64,000 bases of DNA from ZC4RG20 sp963702105 (GTDB lineage Bacteria; Pseudomonadota; Gammaproteobacteria; Steroidobacterales; Rariloculaceae): NCBI GenBank assembly GCA_963702105.1, contig OY969712.1, positions 3,782,001-3,846,000 on the forward strand, given 5' to 3'. This document shows positions 8,347 to 16,111 of the stretch, one piece after another (positions within the stretch are counted from its first letter, which is position 1; every line of letters begins with the position of its first letter). The notes below the pieces were generated by a model. The model had not been told where the DNA came from. It did no database searches and saw only the letters and a program-made list of their open reading frames with translations. The translations under genes were made by a program, and so were the position numbers.

Positions 8347-9335
8347 GAGACGGCGGCCTGCCCCGCCGCGGCTACATAGCGCGCCGCGGATTCCATGATG
8401 GCCCGGCCCTCGTCCGTGTAGGCGGCGTGCGCGTTCACGACCGCGTACCCGGAGGCGAAGCCCTTCGCGCTGCTCGCCGCTATCGCACGCGCCTCGTCGC
8501 GCAGCGCCGGCTCGGCCGTCGGCGATGCGGCGATCTCGTTCATGGCGAAACAGACGCGCGCGAGCACGAACGTCGCGTGATAGACGCCGTCCATGGGCCG
8601 CGGATCGCCGCGCAGCGGCGAGGAATACCGTTCGCCCGGATCGTTCGTGACGTGAAAATTCACCGGCGCCATTGCGAACAGCGCGTTGTGCGCGCATTCA
8701 TGCGCGATCGTCTCGCACAGCGCGAGATCACTGCGCTTCGCGCCCGCATTCACGAGCACGCTGCCCCAGCGCTCGAGACTGCTGCAGCCCGCGAACGACG
8801 CGCTCTTCGCGACGATGAGCTCGCTCACGAGCGTTTCGATCTCCACGAACGTGAGCGGGGCATGACTCCGCATCATGTCGAGCACGCGCGCGCACTGCGC
8901 GAGCGTCTCTTCTTCGGCCGCGGCATCGAGGTGCGCGAGCTCCGCGTTGACGAGCGGCTCGGCGGCGAAGTCGCGGCGCAGCTCCGCCTCTTCCTCGACG
9001 GTAAAGCCGCGCCGCGTGAACGCACGCAGCCGCAGCCCGGGGGCCGGCGCACCCTCGGCGTAAGCGAGCAGGCTCGCAAGTGCCTCGCGCACTTGCTCGA
9101 GGCTGCCCTTCTCGATCGTCTCGACGAGCGCGAAATACCTGCCGAACACCGCTGGCGGCAACCGCTCGCCGCTCGCCGTCCGCCGCAGCAGCGCAGCGGC
9201 GCGGCGCGCGTCGAACTCGACGTGGCCTTCGCAGCGCTCGAACACGTGGCTCAGACTCTCGGTCAGCCGCGCCTGAATCGCGGCACGCACGCTCAGGGCG
9301 CCTGCAAGCGAGGGGGAAAAGCGGTCCATTTCCAT
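8343..9335 (-). CDS. HExxH-motif putative peptide-modifying enzyme (aKG-HExxH beta-hydroxylase type)
   Basis: The 330-residue protein carries HECAH at 212-216 (CETIAHECAHNALF) and a further His253 in RPMDGVYHATFVLAR. That is the layout of the HEXXH-domain family found in modified-peptide gene clusters. Recent family naming treats it as an iron/2-oxoglutarate peptide beta-hydroxylase rather than a protease. The N-terminal 160 residues are helical and probably bind substrate. There is no signal peptide, so it acts in the cytoplasm. A GGAAAG ribosome site precedes the ATG. The gene lies between a short repeat-bearing peptide gene upstream and an AMP ligase downstream, all on one strand. The enzymatic outcome is inference. 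Confidence 0.8.
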   Translation of the reverse strand: MEMDRFSPSLAGALSVRAAIQARLTESLSHVFERCEGHVEFDARRAAALLRRTASGERLPPAVFGRYFALVETIEKGSLEQVREALASLLAYAEGAPAPGLRLRAFTRRGFTVEEEAELRRDFAAEPLVNAELAHLDAAAEEETLAQCARVLDMMRSHAPLTFVEIETLVSELIVAKSASFAGCSSLERWGSVLVNAGAKRSDLALCETIAHECAHNALFAMAPVNFHVTNDPGERYSSPLRGDPRPMDGVYHATFVLARVCFAMNEIAASPTAEPALRDEARAIAASSAKGFASGYAVVNAHAAYTDEGRAIMESAARYVAAAGQAAVS

Positions 9336-9477
9336 GAGCTTTCCGATCGGCTGAACGGAACTGCGCGGGGCCGCGCGCGGGCCAATACGGGCCCGGAGGG
9401 AAGGAAAGCGCGAGCCTTCGGCGGCGCCGCCGACTCGCGCCTTACGGAACTTGGATCAGAACTCTACGCGCGGTCGG

Positions 9478-9744
9478 CTAGATGACCTCGGGCTTGATGA
9501 TCTCGGGCTTGATGATTCCGGGCTTCGTGCTTCCGAGCCGGTTGCCCGAGGGCTTCGTCGTGTCGCAAGTGAAGTCGTTGGGCTTCACGGAATCGACGCT
9601 CGGCTTCACGGGTTCACCCGCCATGGTCCTTGCATTCAATGCGTTCCCGAGCAGCTTCGAAGATTCCAACGTGATGAGGCGTTGCGCCGAGTGTGAGTGC
9701 TTCACTGCCTTGCTCTCCTTCTGTTCTTGGAAATTCTTGGCCAT
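9478..9744 (-). CDS. Candidate RiPP precursor with C-terminal Lys-Pro repeats
   Basis: The 88-residue peptide starts MAKNFQEQKESKAVKHSHSA, with a helical leader-like segment to about 40 (QRLITLESSKLLGNALNA). A low-complexity tail then contains seven Lys-Pro dipeptides: VKPS, VKPN, TKPS, TKPG and the terminal KPGII-KPEII-KPEVI. A single Cys lies in NDFTCDTTK. The charged leader, the repeat-bearing tail, an AGAGG ribosome site and a good promoter, immediately upstream of an HExxH enzyme, together suggest a ribosomally made, modified peptide. I recognise no known RiPP class in the core. It could alternatively be a small Lys/Pro-rich structural protein. Confidence 0.72.
   Translation of the reverse strand: MAKNFQEQKESKAVKHSHSAQRLITLESSKLLGNALNARTMAGEPVKPSVDSVKPNDFTCDTTKPSGNRLGSTKPGIIKPEIIKPEVI
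9481..9525 (-). repeat. Three tandem 15-bp units encoding KPxxI
   Basis: The units gatgacctcgggctt, gatgatctcgggctt and gatgattccgggctt run head to tail directly before the stop codon of the precursor gene. On the coding strand they give KPGII, KPEII and KPEVI. The few differences are mostly synonymous or conservative, suggesting recent duplication under selection. Confidence 0.9.
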
Positions 9745-9765
9745 TGCAGCCTCTCGAACGCTTGA

Positions 9766-9793
9766 AGTATAACCCGTTCTGCCGCGCCGTCAC
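9766..9793 (-). promoter_or_regulatory. Sigma70-like promoter for the precursor gene
   Basis: On the minus strand there is GTGACG (9793-9788), a 16-bp spacer, and TATACT (9771-9766). The AGAGG ribosome site and ATG at 9744 follow closely, implying a leader of about 14 nt. It would drive the precursor/HExxH/ligase operon. Confidence 0.55.
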
Positions 9794-9862
9794 CTGCGGA
9801 AGCGCACCGATCTCTTTCCGCCCGCATTCAACGGGTTGCCTGACGTAGCTTATGTCCAACAG

Positions 9863-10819
9863 ATGATTATCTTCTTCACGAACGCGCCGCATTGGCGCAC
9901 GCTCCAAGGGCTCGTGAAGTCGCCCTATCGCAAGGCGCCATTGAAGGTACGCTCGTACGACTGGCTGTTCGCGCAGCGCGGCCTGCGCGCCTCAATGTGC
10001 ATCTTCACGGACTTCGATCGGCTGCGACATTTCGAGCTCGTTGCGGCGGCCTCGGCATTTCGGCAACTGCGCGCGGCCGGCATCCGCGCGCTCAACGACC
10101 CGGCCCGCTGTGCCCAGCGCGCGGAGCTGCTGTTCCGCCTGCACAAGGCCGGCGTCAACGGATTTTCCGCCTACGCGGCCTCGCAGGACCCGCGCCCTGC
10201 CCGGTTCCCCGTGTTCCTAAAGTGCGAGACGGACCACGCGCAGGCCTTCGACGAGCTCATCCCCGACCAGGCGGCGCTCGATGCGAAGCTCGAGGCCGTG
10301 CGCGCCTCGGGCTACCCGCTGCGCGACATGCTCGTCATCGAGTTCGCCAATCGCGAGCTGCGCGCCGGCGTCTACGAGCGTTTCACGATCTACCGCATCG
10401 GCGACCGGATGGTCCCGGCGAACCGCGTCATGCAGGACGGCCCGTTCGTGAAGTACGGCACGCAGGGGCTCGCAACCGACGCCGAACACACGGCCATCGC
10501 CGAGGAGATCTTCGAGAACCCTTATGCGGAGCGCTTGCGGCCCGCCTTCGAGATCGCCGGCATCGAATACGGCCGCGCGGATTTCGGGTTCGACGGCGAG
10601 CGGCTCTCTGTCTTCGAGATCAACACGAACCCGCACATCGGCCGGCGCGTGCGGGGCGCTTCGGGCCGGCTTCAGGAAGCCGTCGCACACTCGATGCGCG
10701 CGATCGCCGAGGCCGTGGACGCGCTCGATGGCGAAAACCACGACGTACGCTTCGAATACCCGCGCGGCACGCTCGTACGGCAATATAGATTCGGCCCGCG
10801 ACGCTTGCGCCAGCCCTGA
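9863..10819 (+). CDS. ATP-grasp-like protein divergent from the RiPP operon
   Basis: The 318-residue protein begins MIIFFTNAPHWRTLQGLV. An upstream TTG at 9836 is possible, but ATG 9863 suits the fold better. The C-terminal half carries ATP-grasp landmarks: FPVFLKCETDHA (nucleotide-binding Lys strand), then IEYGRADFGFDGERLSVFEI followed by NTNPHIG, giving the Asp/Glu/Asn magnesium ligands. ATP-grasp ligases join a carboxylate to an amine via acyl-phosphate, and several RiPP classes use them for peptide ligation or crosslinks. Divergence from the precursor promoter across 118 bp suggests membership of the same system, but this could also be a stand-alone protein. Confidence 0.72.
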   Translation: MIIFFTNAPHWRTLQGLVKSPYRKAPLKVRSYDWLFAQRGLRASMCIFTDFDRLRHFELVAAASAFRQLRAAGIRALNDPARCAQRAELLFRLHKAGVNGFSAYAASQDPRPARFPVFLKCETDHAQAFDELIPDQAALDAKLEAVRASGYPLRDMLVIEFANRELRAGVYERFTIYRIGDRMVPANRVMQDGPFVKYGTQGLATDAEHTAIAEEIFENPYAERLRPAFEIAGIEYGRADFGFDGERLSVFEINTNPHIGRRVRGASGRLQEAVAHSMRAIAEAVDALDGENHDVRFEYPRGTLVRQYRFGPRRLRQP

Positions 10820-10843
10820 AGACCAAGTCGGCCGCCGTTGGGC

Positions 10844-10957
10844 GCGAGCGCCGCCGAGCCCTATCACGAGAATGCCGACGGCCACGCGAATGCGGCGGGC
10901 CACAAGGTCATCGCGGCCGCGCTTGCGGGGACCGTGGGCGCCCGCGGTCCGATCTAG
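10844..10957 (+). pseudogene. Possible C-terminal remnant of an SGNH/GDSL hydrolase
   Basis: The open frame ending at TAG 10955-10957 reads EPYHENADGHANAAGHKVIAA. This resembles the last catalytic block (Asp..His..Asn..GH) of SGNH-fold esterases. No upstream portion or start exists, since the ATP-grasp gene occupies that sequence. The identification rests on one motif. Confidence 0.35.
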
Positions 10958-10993
10958 CCCGATTGCGGACGACGACCCCCCGAGCCAGGCCAG

Positions 10994-12952
10994 CTAACGG
11001 TTGCTCTTCAAGTACTCGATGATGTCGGCGCGCTTGTCCGCGTCCGGCATGCCCTTGAACCCCATCGAAGTGCCCGGCAAGAAGCTGCGCGGGTCCTCGA
11101 GAAACGCATCGAGATTCTTGTCGGTCCAGTCGCCGTCGAAGGCGCGCATCGCATCGGTATAGGCGAAACCCGCCGCGGAAGCGGCGTGTCGGCCATAAAC
11201 CCCCTTCAGATCCGGGCCGATCTTGTGCGTCTGGCCGTCCTGCACTCTATGGCAGCCGTTGCAGCTCGAGAACAGGACCTCGCCGCGCTCGACACTCGTG
11301 AGCCGGGCCAGCACGTCCGGGGCGTCCGCCGGCTCGACGATGACGATCGAAGCGGGCGTCGGGCCGGCCGAGAGCGCTTCGGTCCACATCACGAGGCGCC
11401 CGTCCTTGTCCTGCACGAAGTCGCGGATGCGGGCGCCGATCTCGATGCGTTCGGTGAACAGCGCGCGGCCCTCGCGCACGCGCACGCGCCAGAGGGACTC
11501 GTCCCGGAGCGACGAGACGAGCAGATCGCCGCGCCAGATGTCGAACAGGCCCGGCTTGACGCGGATCAGGCTCGAAATGCCGATGGAGGGGATCCAGGCG
11601 AACACGGGGCGCTGAAAGCCGTCGTGCCGGCCCTGGGTGCTGCTCGGCGGCCAGACGGACTCGCCGTAATCCGTGCCGTACGTGACGCGCGGCCAGCCGT
11701 AGTCCTTCCCCTGCTCGATGCGGTTGAGCTCGTCGCCGCCCTTCGGGCCGTGCTCGGTCTCCCAGACGTTCCCGCTCGCATCCAGCGTGAGGCCCTCGGG
11801 ATTGCGGTGGCCCGACGTGTAGACAGAGGACGCGCCTGACGCGAGATCGATGAGTACCGTCTTGCCGTAATCCGCGGACGCGTCCTGCGGCAGCGCGCGG
11901 TAGGACTCGACGCCGTCGAACGCGTGGTCGCCGACCGTGAGCAGCAAGTGCTCGTCGTCGAGCATCACCATGCGCCCGCCGATCTGAAACCCATCGAACG
12001 CCATGCCGATCTTCTTGAACGGCAGGCAGGGCGAGGATTCGTAGACGGTCCGCCACTTCGCCTCGGGCCGGTCATGCATGCCGAAGGTCGCGTAGCCGCC
12101 TTCCGTCTCGGAGACGCGCACCGTGTAACAGTGCCCTTCCGCGTTCCAATGATGATGCGAGACGAACAGCTTGAACCGCTCGCCCTCGTCCCGCACGAGC
12201 AGGCCGCCCACGCGAAAAGAGCGCGTGCTCTCCGCCCCTTCGGGCCCCACCGCCTCGGCGAAAGCCGCGCGATTGAGGGGCACGTGCTCGGGGAGCACGC
12301 GGCGGTGGAGCTCGCGGGTCTCCGGGTCCCACGAGAAGACGACGAGCCGGCCCGCGCCCGTCGCAACGAGATACCGATCCCCGAAGCGCGCGATGCCGCC
12401 GCCGACGACCTGTTCCTGGAGCACCGGGCCATGGGATTCGACGACTAGGTTGTAGAAGCTCGTGCGGACGAACTGCCTTTGCAGCGACGACGGACTCAAG
12501 GTTGGCCCGAGGCCGCGCGCAGCGACCGTCGCGACGAAACCCAGCGCGACGAGGCCGCCCGCCGCATAGAGCGCGGGCTTCTGCAAAGCGCGAGTGAGGC
12601 TCACCGAGAGCATGCCGAAGCTGCCCGCCGCGAGGACCGTGGCGATGAGCACGGCACGCGAGTAATCGGCGCGTTGCAGCAGCAAGAGCAGAAACAGTGC
12701 GCCGAAGCCGAGCGCGAGCACGCCGGCCACCTCGAGCATTCGGACCTGCGCCCCCCGCGCGAGCCAAACGCTCAGCACCGCGGCGCTGAACAGATAAGCG
12801 AGGGCCGGCGCGGCCGGCACGAGGACGTTGCCTCGATGCACGCCGTGGACGCCGCCCGGCATGACGTAGACGGCAATGAGGAAAATGGCGGCGCCGGCGA
12901 GGGCGTGCCAAAGGAACCAAAAGCCCTGCGACGCGGGCCGTGACAGTTTCAT
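10994..12952 (-). CDS. Membrane-anchored PQQ-type sugar dehydrogenase fused to cytochrome c
   Basis: The 652-residue fusion has three parts. The N-terminal membrane region (about 10-155) shows four or five hydrophobic segments. A soluble-glucose/sorbosone-dehydrogenase-like beta-propeller (about 180-545) contains GHRNPEGLTLDASGNVWETE and HGPKGGDELNRIEQGKDYGW, typical of the PQQ sugar dehydrogenase family. A C-terminal class I cytochrome c follows, with heme motif CNGCH (564-568) and a Met ligand in GTSMGFKGM (Met630). It would oxidise an aldose or similar substrate in the periplasm and pass electrons to the heme and then to the chain. The natural substrate is unknown. The gene stands alone and is convergent with the fragment to its left. 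Confidence 0.88.
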   Translation of the reverse strand: MKLSRPASQGFWFLWHALAGAAIFLIAVYVMPGGVHGVHRGNVLVPAAPALAYLFSAAVLSVWLARGAQVRMLEVAGVLALGFGALFLLLLLQRADYSRAVLIATVLAAGSFGMLSVSLTRALQKPALYAAGGLVALGFVATVAARGLGPTLSPSSLQRQFVRTSFYNLVVESHGPVLQEQVVGGGIARFGDRYLVATGAGRLVVFSWDPETRELHRRVLPEHVPLNRAAFAEAVGPEGAESTRSFRVGGLLVRDEGERFKLFVSHHHWNAEGHCYTVRVSETEGGYATFGMHDRPEAKWRTVYESSPCLPFKKIGMAFDGFQIGGRMVMLDDEHLLLTVGDHAFDGVESYRALPQDASADYGKTVLIDLASGASSVYTSGHRNPEGLTLDASGNVWETEHGPKGGDELNRIEQGKDYGWPRVTYGTDYGESVWPPSSTQGRHDGFQRPVFAWIPSIGISSLIRVKPGLFDIWRGDLLVSSLRDESLWRVRVREGRALFTERIEIGARIRDFVQDKDGRLVMWTEALSAGPTPASIVIVEPADAPDVLARLTSVERGEVLFSSCNGCHRVQDGQTHKIGPDLKGVYGRHAASAAGFAYTDAMRAFDGDWTDKNLDAFLEDPRSFLPGTSMGFKGMPDADKRADIIEYLKSNR

Positions 12953-13066
12953 TTTCGTTCACTCCCGCGCAGGGGCGCGCCCTGCGGGCGCGAGCGTTCG
13001 GGGAGAATACCATGGGCACATGGCGCTCGCACCTACGTGCTGTCGCCCGGGAGAGGCGGATGCGCG

Positions 13067-13094
13067 TTGACAATGAAGCCCTGCGGCCCATAAT
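13067..13094 (+). promoter_or_regulatory. Sigma70-like promoter
   Basis: A perfect TTGACA (13067-13072) and CATAAT (13089-13094) are separated by 16 bp in an otherwise GC-rich 277-bp gap. It points at the glycosyltransferase starting at 13230, leaving a leader of about 130 nt. Confidence 0.6.
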
Positions 13095-13229
13095 TCATGG
13101 ATGCAATAACAAGGTGCCGCGCGGCCTTGGCATCTTCGCCTGGCACGCTTGCGAGGCGGCTGCTGCCCGACCCGCGTCCAGCCGGCGCCGCGGCCGCAAA
13201 ATCATCGCGCTCGCGGCGAGAGCTCAATA

Positions 13230-14375
13230 ATGAAAATACTGTTCTCGTCCGAGACCTTCCTGCCGCGCGTCGGCGGCGTCGATCGACAGGCGGGCGAGCT
13301 CGTACGGGATCTGCGCGACCGCGGCCACGCGCTCGTCGTCGCGACCTGCGGGTCCGGGCCCGACGTCGAACGGCTCGACCACGACGGCATCCCCGTTTAT
13401 CGTTTTCCTTTTCTCAGCGTCACGGAAGGCAGCATCGTCGGTCCGAGTCTCGCCCATCTCGAGCGGCTCGCAAACCTCAAGCGCGCCTTCGCGCCCGACC
13501 TCATCCACGTGGACGGCTACAGCCGCAGCGCCTGGTTCCACAACGCCACGCGGCAGGCCTATCGCGCGCCCGTGCTGCTGAGCCTCCACGACGCACCGAG
13601 CGAAAGCCTGCGCGGGCGCGCGACGCTCCTCGAGGGGCTGCTCGACGACGCCGACCGCATCGTCTGCTCGTCGGAGGACGTGCTCCGCAATGCCGCGGCC
13701 ATCTCCCCCGTCGCACGGCCCCGCATGCTCGTGCTGCGTCCCGCGCTGAAGCTGCCGGAGCGCCTCCCGAGCCCGCTGCGCTTCGACCCGCCGCGGCTGC
13801 TCATGATCGGCCGCCTCGTCCGCGAGAAGGGCCTAGGCTGGCTGCTGCCGGCCCTGCCCCGCCTGTTCGAGCGCCATCCCGAGGCGCGGCTCGATCTCGT
13901 GGGCGGCGGACCCTTGCGAAAGCGCCTCGAGAGCCTCGCCGCCGAGCTGGGCCTCGGCCGCCATGTCCGCTTCCTCGGGGATGTTGCGCCGGACGCCTAC
14001 CCCGAGCTCGTGGACGGCGCGACGCTCGTGATCCTGCCCTCGAAGGCCGAGGGCTTCGCGCTCGTGGCCCTCGAGGCCGCGCTCATGTGCCGGCCCGTCG
14101 TGGCCGTGCGGGCGGGCCGCCTGCCCGAGGTTGTCGTCCACGAGCAGACCGGGCTGCTCGCGGACCCCGCGCACCCGAGCAGCTTCATCCGGGCCATCGA
14201 GGCGCTGCTGGCCGATCCGGAGCGGGCGCAACGCTACGGGCACGCGGCCCGGGCGCGGGCGCTCGAGCAGTTCGCCTGGTCGGACTACGTGGACGCCCAC
14301 GAGCGGCTCTATGCCGTGCTCGGCGGGGACGCGGGCCGCGCCTCGGCCGCGGCGCGTTCGCGGCGCCCGGCGTAA
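13230..14375 (+). CDS. GT4-family glycosyltransferase
   Basis: The 381-residue GT-B enzyme starts MKILFSSETFLPRVGGVDRQ, typical of the GT4 acceptor domain. The donor domain contains RLLMIGRLVREKGLGWLLPA and the EX7E-type motif PSKAEGFALVALEAALMC, followed by PVVAVRAGRLPEVV. It should move a nucleotide-activated sugar onto a lipid or glycan acceptor at the cytoplasmic membrane. The ATG at 13230 was chosen because upstream codons lack family similarity. It is not physically part of the large polysaccharide cluster, although the function may be related. Confidence 0.88.
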   Translation: MKILFSSETFLPRVGGVDRQAGELVRDLRDRGHALVVATCGSGPDVERLDHDGIPVYRFPFLSVTEGSIVGPSLAHLERLANLKRAFAPDLIHVDGYSRSAWFHNATRQAYRAPVLLSLHDAPSESLRGRATLLEGLLDDADRIVCSSEDVLRNAAAISPVARPRMLVLRPALKLPERLPSPLRFDPPRLLMIGRLVREKGLGWLLPALPRLFERHPEARLDLVGGGPLRKRLESLAAELGLGRHVRFLGDVAPDAYPELVDGATLVILPSKAEGFALVALEAALMCRPVVAVRAGRLPEVVVHEQTGLLADPAHPSSFIRAIEALLADPERAQRYGHAARARALEQFAWSDYVDAHERLYAVLGGDAGRASAAARSRRPA

Positions 14376-14473
14376 GGCCGGTGCGCTCGGAAAGCATGGC
14401 GGGAACCCGGATTTCGTCCTACAATTCCCGCGCGTAATCATTCTTTACGGTCCCGACCCCACCACGATAAGAC

Positions 14474-14496
14474 GGCACGCGCGCAACGCGCGTGCC
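14474..14496. terminator. Perfect 10-bp hairpin in intergenic gap
   Basis: GGCACGCGCG-caa-CGCGCGTGCC forms a very stable stem with a 3-nt loop between the glycosyltransferase and the next gene. No U-run follows, so it may be a Rho-assisted terminator, an RNA-stabilising leader structure or a protein site. Confidence 0.4.
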
Positions 14497-14534
14497 TACA
14501 CGAAGGGCGGGTTCGGTAGGAGCTGGAGGACCTC

Positions 14535-15152
14535 ATGAAAATCAACGGACGCACGCTATTGATAAGCTTGCTCGTCGGCACGGCCGCGCCCGCCGCCTTT
14601 GCGCAGCTCGAGGTCGGCGGCACCGCGCTCGACGCCTGCGGGAAGATCGACGCGCTGCAAAAGGCCGGCAAGCTCAACGAAGCCCGCGACATGGCGAACC
14701 AGTGCCTGCAGGGCATCGAGCAGAAGATGCAGGGCCAGGTCGGACAGTACTTCAAGCAGGAAATCGCCGGCTGGAAGCGCACGAGCTTCGATCAGAACAT
14801 GGTGCTCGGGTTCGCGAACATCACCGCGAACTACATGAAGGACAAGCACTCCGTCGAGGTCTCGCTCACCCGCGGCGCGGGCGGCAACGACTCGCTCGGC
14901 GGGGGGCTCGGGAAGCTCCTCGGCGGGTTCGCGCGCGCAGGGCTTGCCTCGAGCGGGAAACCCGTGAAGGTTGCGGGGCTGCCGGGGACCGTGCAGCAAG
15001 ACGGCACGCTCATGGTGACGCTCGAGGACAACTCATTCCTGTCGTTCAAGGGGCCGGATTTCACCGATGCGGATTCGGCGCTCAAAGGGATGGGGGACCT
15101 CGTTAATGCGTTTCCGGTGGCGGATATCAATAAGACGCTGAAGACGAAGTAG
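14535..15152 (+). CDS. Periplasmic protein of unknown function
   Basis: The 205-residue protein has a clear signal peptide (MKINGRTLLISLLVG...AAPAAFAQ, cleaved after about residue 23). The mature part has a helical section with Cys34 and Cys57 (LDACGKIDAL, MANQCLQGIEQ) that could form a disulfide. A beta-rich half then contains a Gly-rich turn (GGGLGKLLGGF) and VTLEDNSFLSFKG. A strong GGAG ribosome site precedes the ATG. I do not recognise the family. The composition and the repeated amphipathic strands suggest a soluble periplasmic or outer-membrane-associated protein. Confidence 0.75.
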   Translation: MKINGRTLLISLLVGTAAPAAFAQLEVGGTALDACGKIDALQKAGKLNEARDMANQCLQGIEQKMQGQVGQYFKQEIAGWKRTSFDQNMVLGFANITANYMKDKHSVEVSLTRGAGGNDSLGGGLGKLLGGFARAGLASSGKPVKVAGLPGTVQQDGTLMVTLEDNSFLSFKGPDFTDADSALKGMGDLVNAFPVADINKTLKTK

Positions 15153-15234
15153 CTTCAGCGCGAGCAACGGATTCGGGCGTCGCGGGTGCGGCGCTCGAAC
15201 CTTGCTTCCACTCGTCCGCGGATCAAGCGCCGCC

Positions 15235-15585
15235 TCAGAGCGGCGCGATGCAGCGGTCGTCGTCGGGGGCGCCGGCGAGGAAATACGTAGAGACCGCCTA
15301 GCTCTCGATCCCGTCGGACGGCAATTCCGCAATGCGGCGAGCTTCGACCAGCGGGGTGCGCGGAAAGAGCCAGGCGCCGTAATGCCAGACCGGGACAACG
15401 ACCGGCATGCGCTCGCTCGAGCCCGCCGTGCCGTTCGGAGCCTGCGTGAGGACGCCAAAGGGTCCCGCGGAGGACCCTTCCGTCTCGTGAGCGCTCCAAA
15501 TCCCCGTGAGCGCCATCAATCTTGTGTCCGAACTCGCGATTAGTTCGATCCCTGCATCGCTTCGATCTCGGACCGACGGTCCAAG
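15235..15585 (-). pseudogene. Decayed SRAP (YedK/HMCES-like) gene, C-terminal part
   Basis: The minus-strand frame reads LMALTGIWSAHETEG, then SSERMPVVVPVWHYGAWL, which matches the FAGLWE and HxRMPVxLPxxxYxxWL blocks of SOS-response-associated peptidase proteins. An in-frame TAG at 15300-15298 interrupts it. Beyond the stop the frame continues VSTYFLAGAPDDDRCIAPL, the usual C-terminal VSxxVNxxxxDDxxCIxPL. The catalytic N-terminal Cys half is absent, and a stop lies at 15588-15586. SRAP proteins normally shield abasic sites in single-stranded DNA; this copy cannot. Confidence 0.5.
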
Positions 15586-15593
15586 TCAGCAGC

Positions 15594-16017
15594 TCAGCCC
15601 TGTCTTTTCGGTGCGGCAGTTTGAATGCCAATCAAAACGAAACCGATAGCCACGAAGCAGAGGGCCGAGGGGGCGGAGACCGAAACAGGCGGTGACTTCA
15701 CTTCGCTGCCCATGAGGCTGAGTGGCGAGCCACGGTCGAACGTGAGACCGGTCACCGTGTACTTACGAGGGATCCCGACGGAGCGACCGTCGTCTCGAGG
15801 CGTGCGGATAAGCCCTATTCCTTCCTTTCTTTTGCGTGAGCTGGCCATAGGTCCAGCCCAGCGCGAGCACCACGGGAGGGAAGGAGGTAGCTTTCGGATG
15901 TCGGCTTCGGATCCACGCAAGAACGAACGGACAGTGCAGGACCAATAGGCCACCGACGTAAAATGCGGAGCATAATCCGCCCCGTGCGGCCCGTTCGGGC
16001 GTCGCGTGGCGCAGCAC
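15594..16017 (-). pseudogene. Possible frameshifted small membrane protein
   Basis: Two overlapping minus-strand frames look complementary. One (16017 to about 15825) carries a hydrophobic segment YVGGLLVLHCPFVLAWI and then FPPVVLALGWTYGQLTQKK. The other (about 15840 to 15594) continues with IPRKYTVTGLTFDRG and a second membrane segment ALCFVAIGFVLIGI. They would join at a purine-rich AAAAGAAAGGAAGGAA tract on the coding strand, a natural slippage site. The family is not recognised. The rest of 15625-16111 holds nothing else I can support. Confidence 0.3.
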
Positions 16018-16111
16018 CCGCCGGGGTGGAGGTGCAGCCGCTACAAGCCAAATTCCCGCCTGCCTTTTGGCAGCCGAGCTGAATCGGGAGAATTTCGGAA
16101 GGAAGTATTGT

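Noticed and set aside
8347..8697. N-terminal extension of the AMP ligase to 676 residues
   Set aside because: The extra 117 residues are the shadow of the HExxH gene; the GTG at 8346 overlapping its stop is the natural start.
8343..9335. HExxH protein as a secreted metalloprotease
   Set aside because: No signal peptide or membrane segment, and the downstream His and operon context fit the peptide-modification family better.
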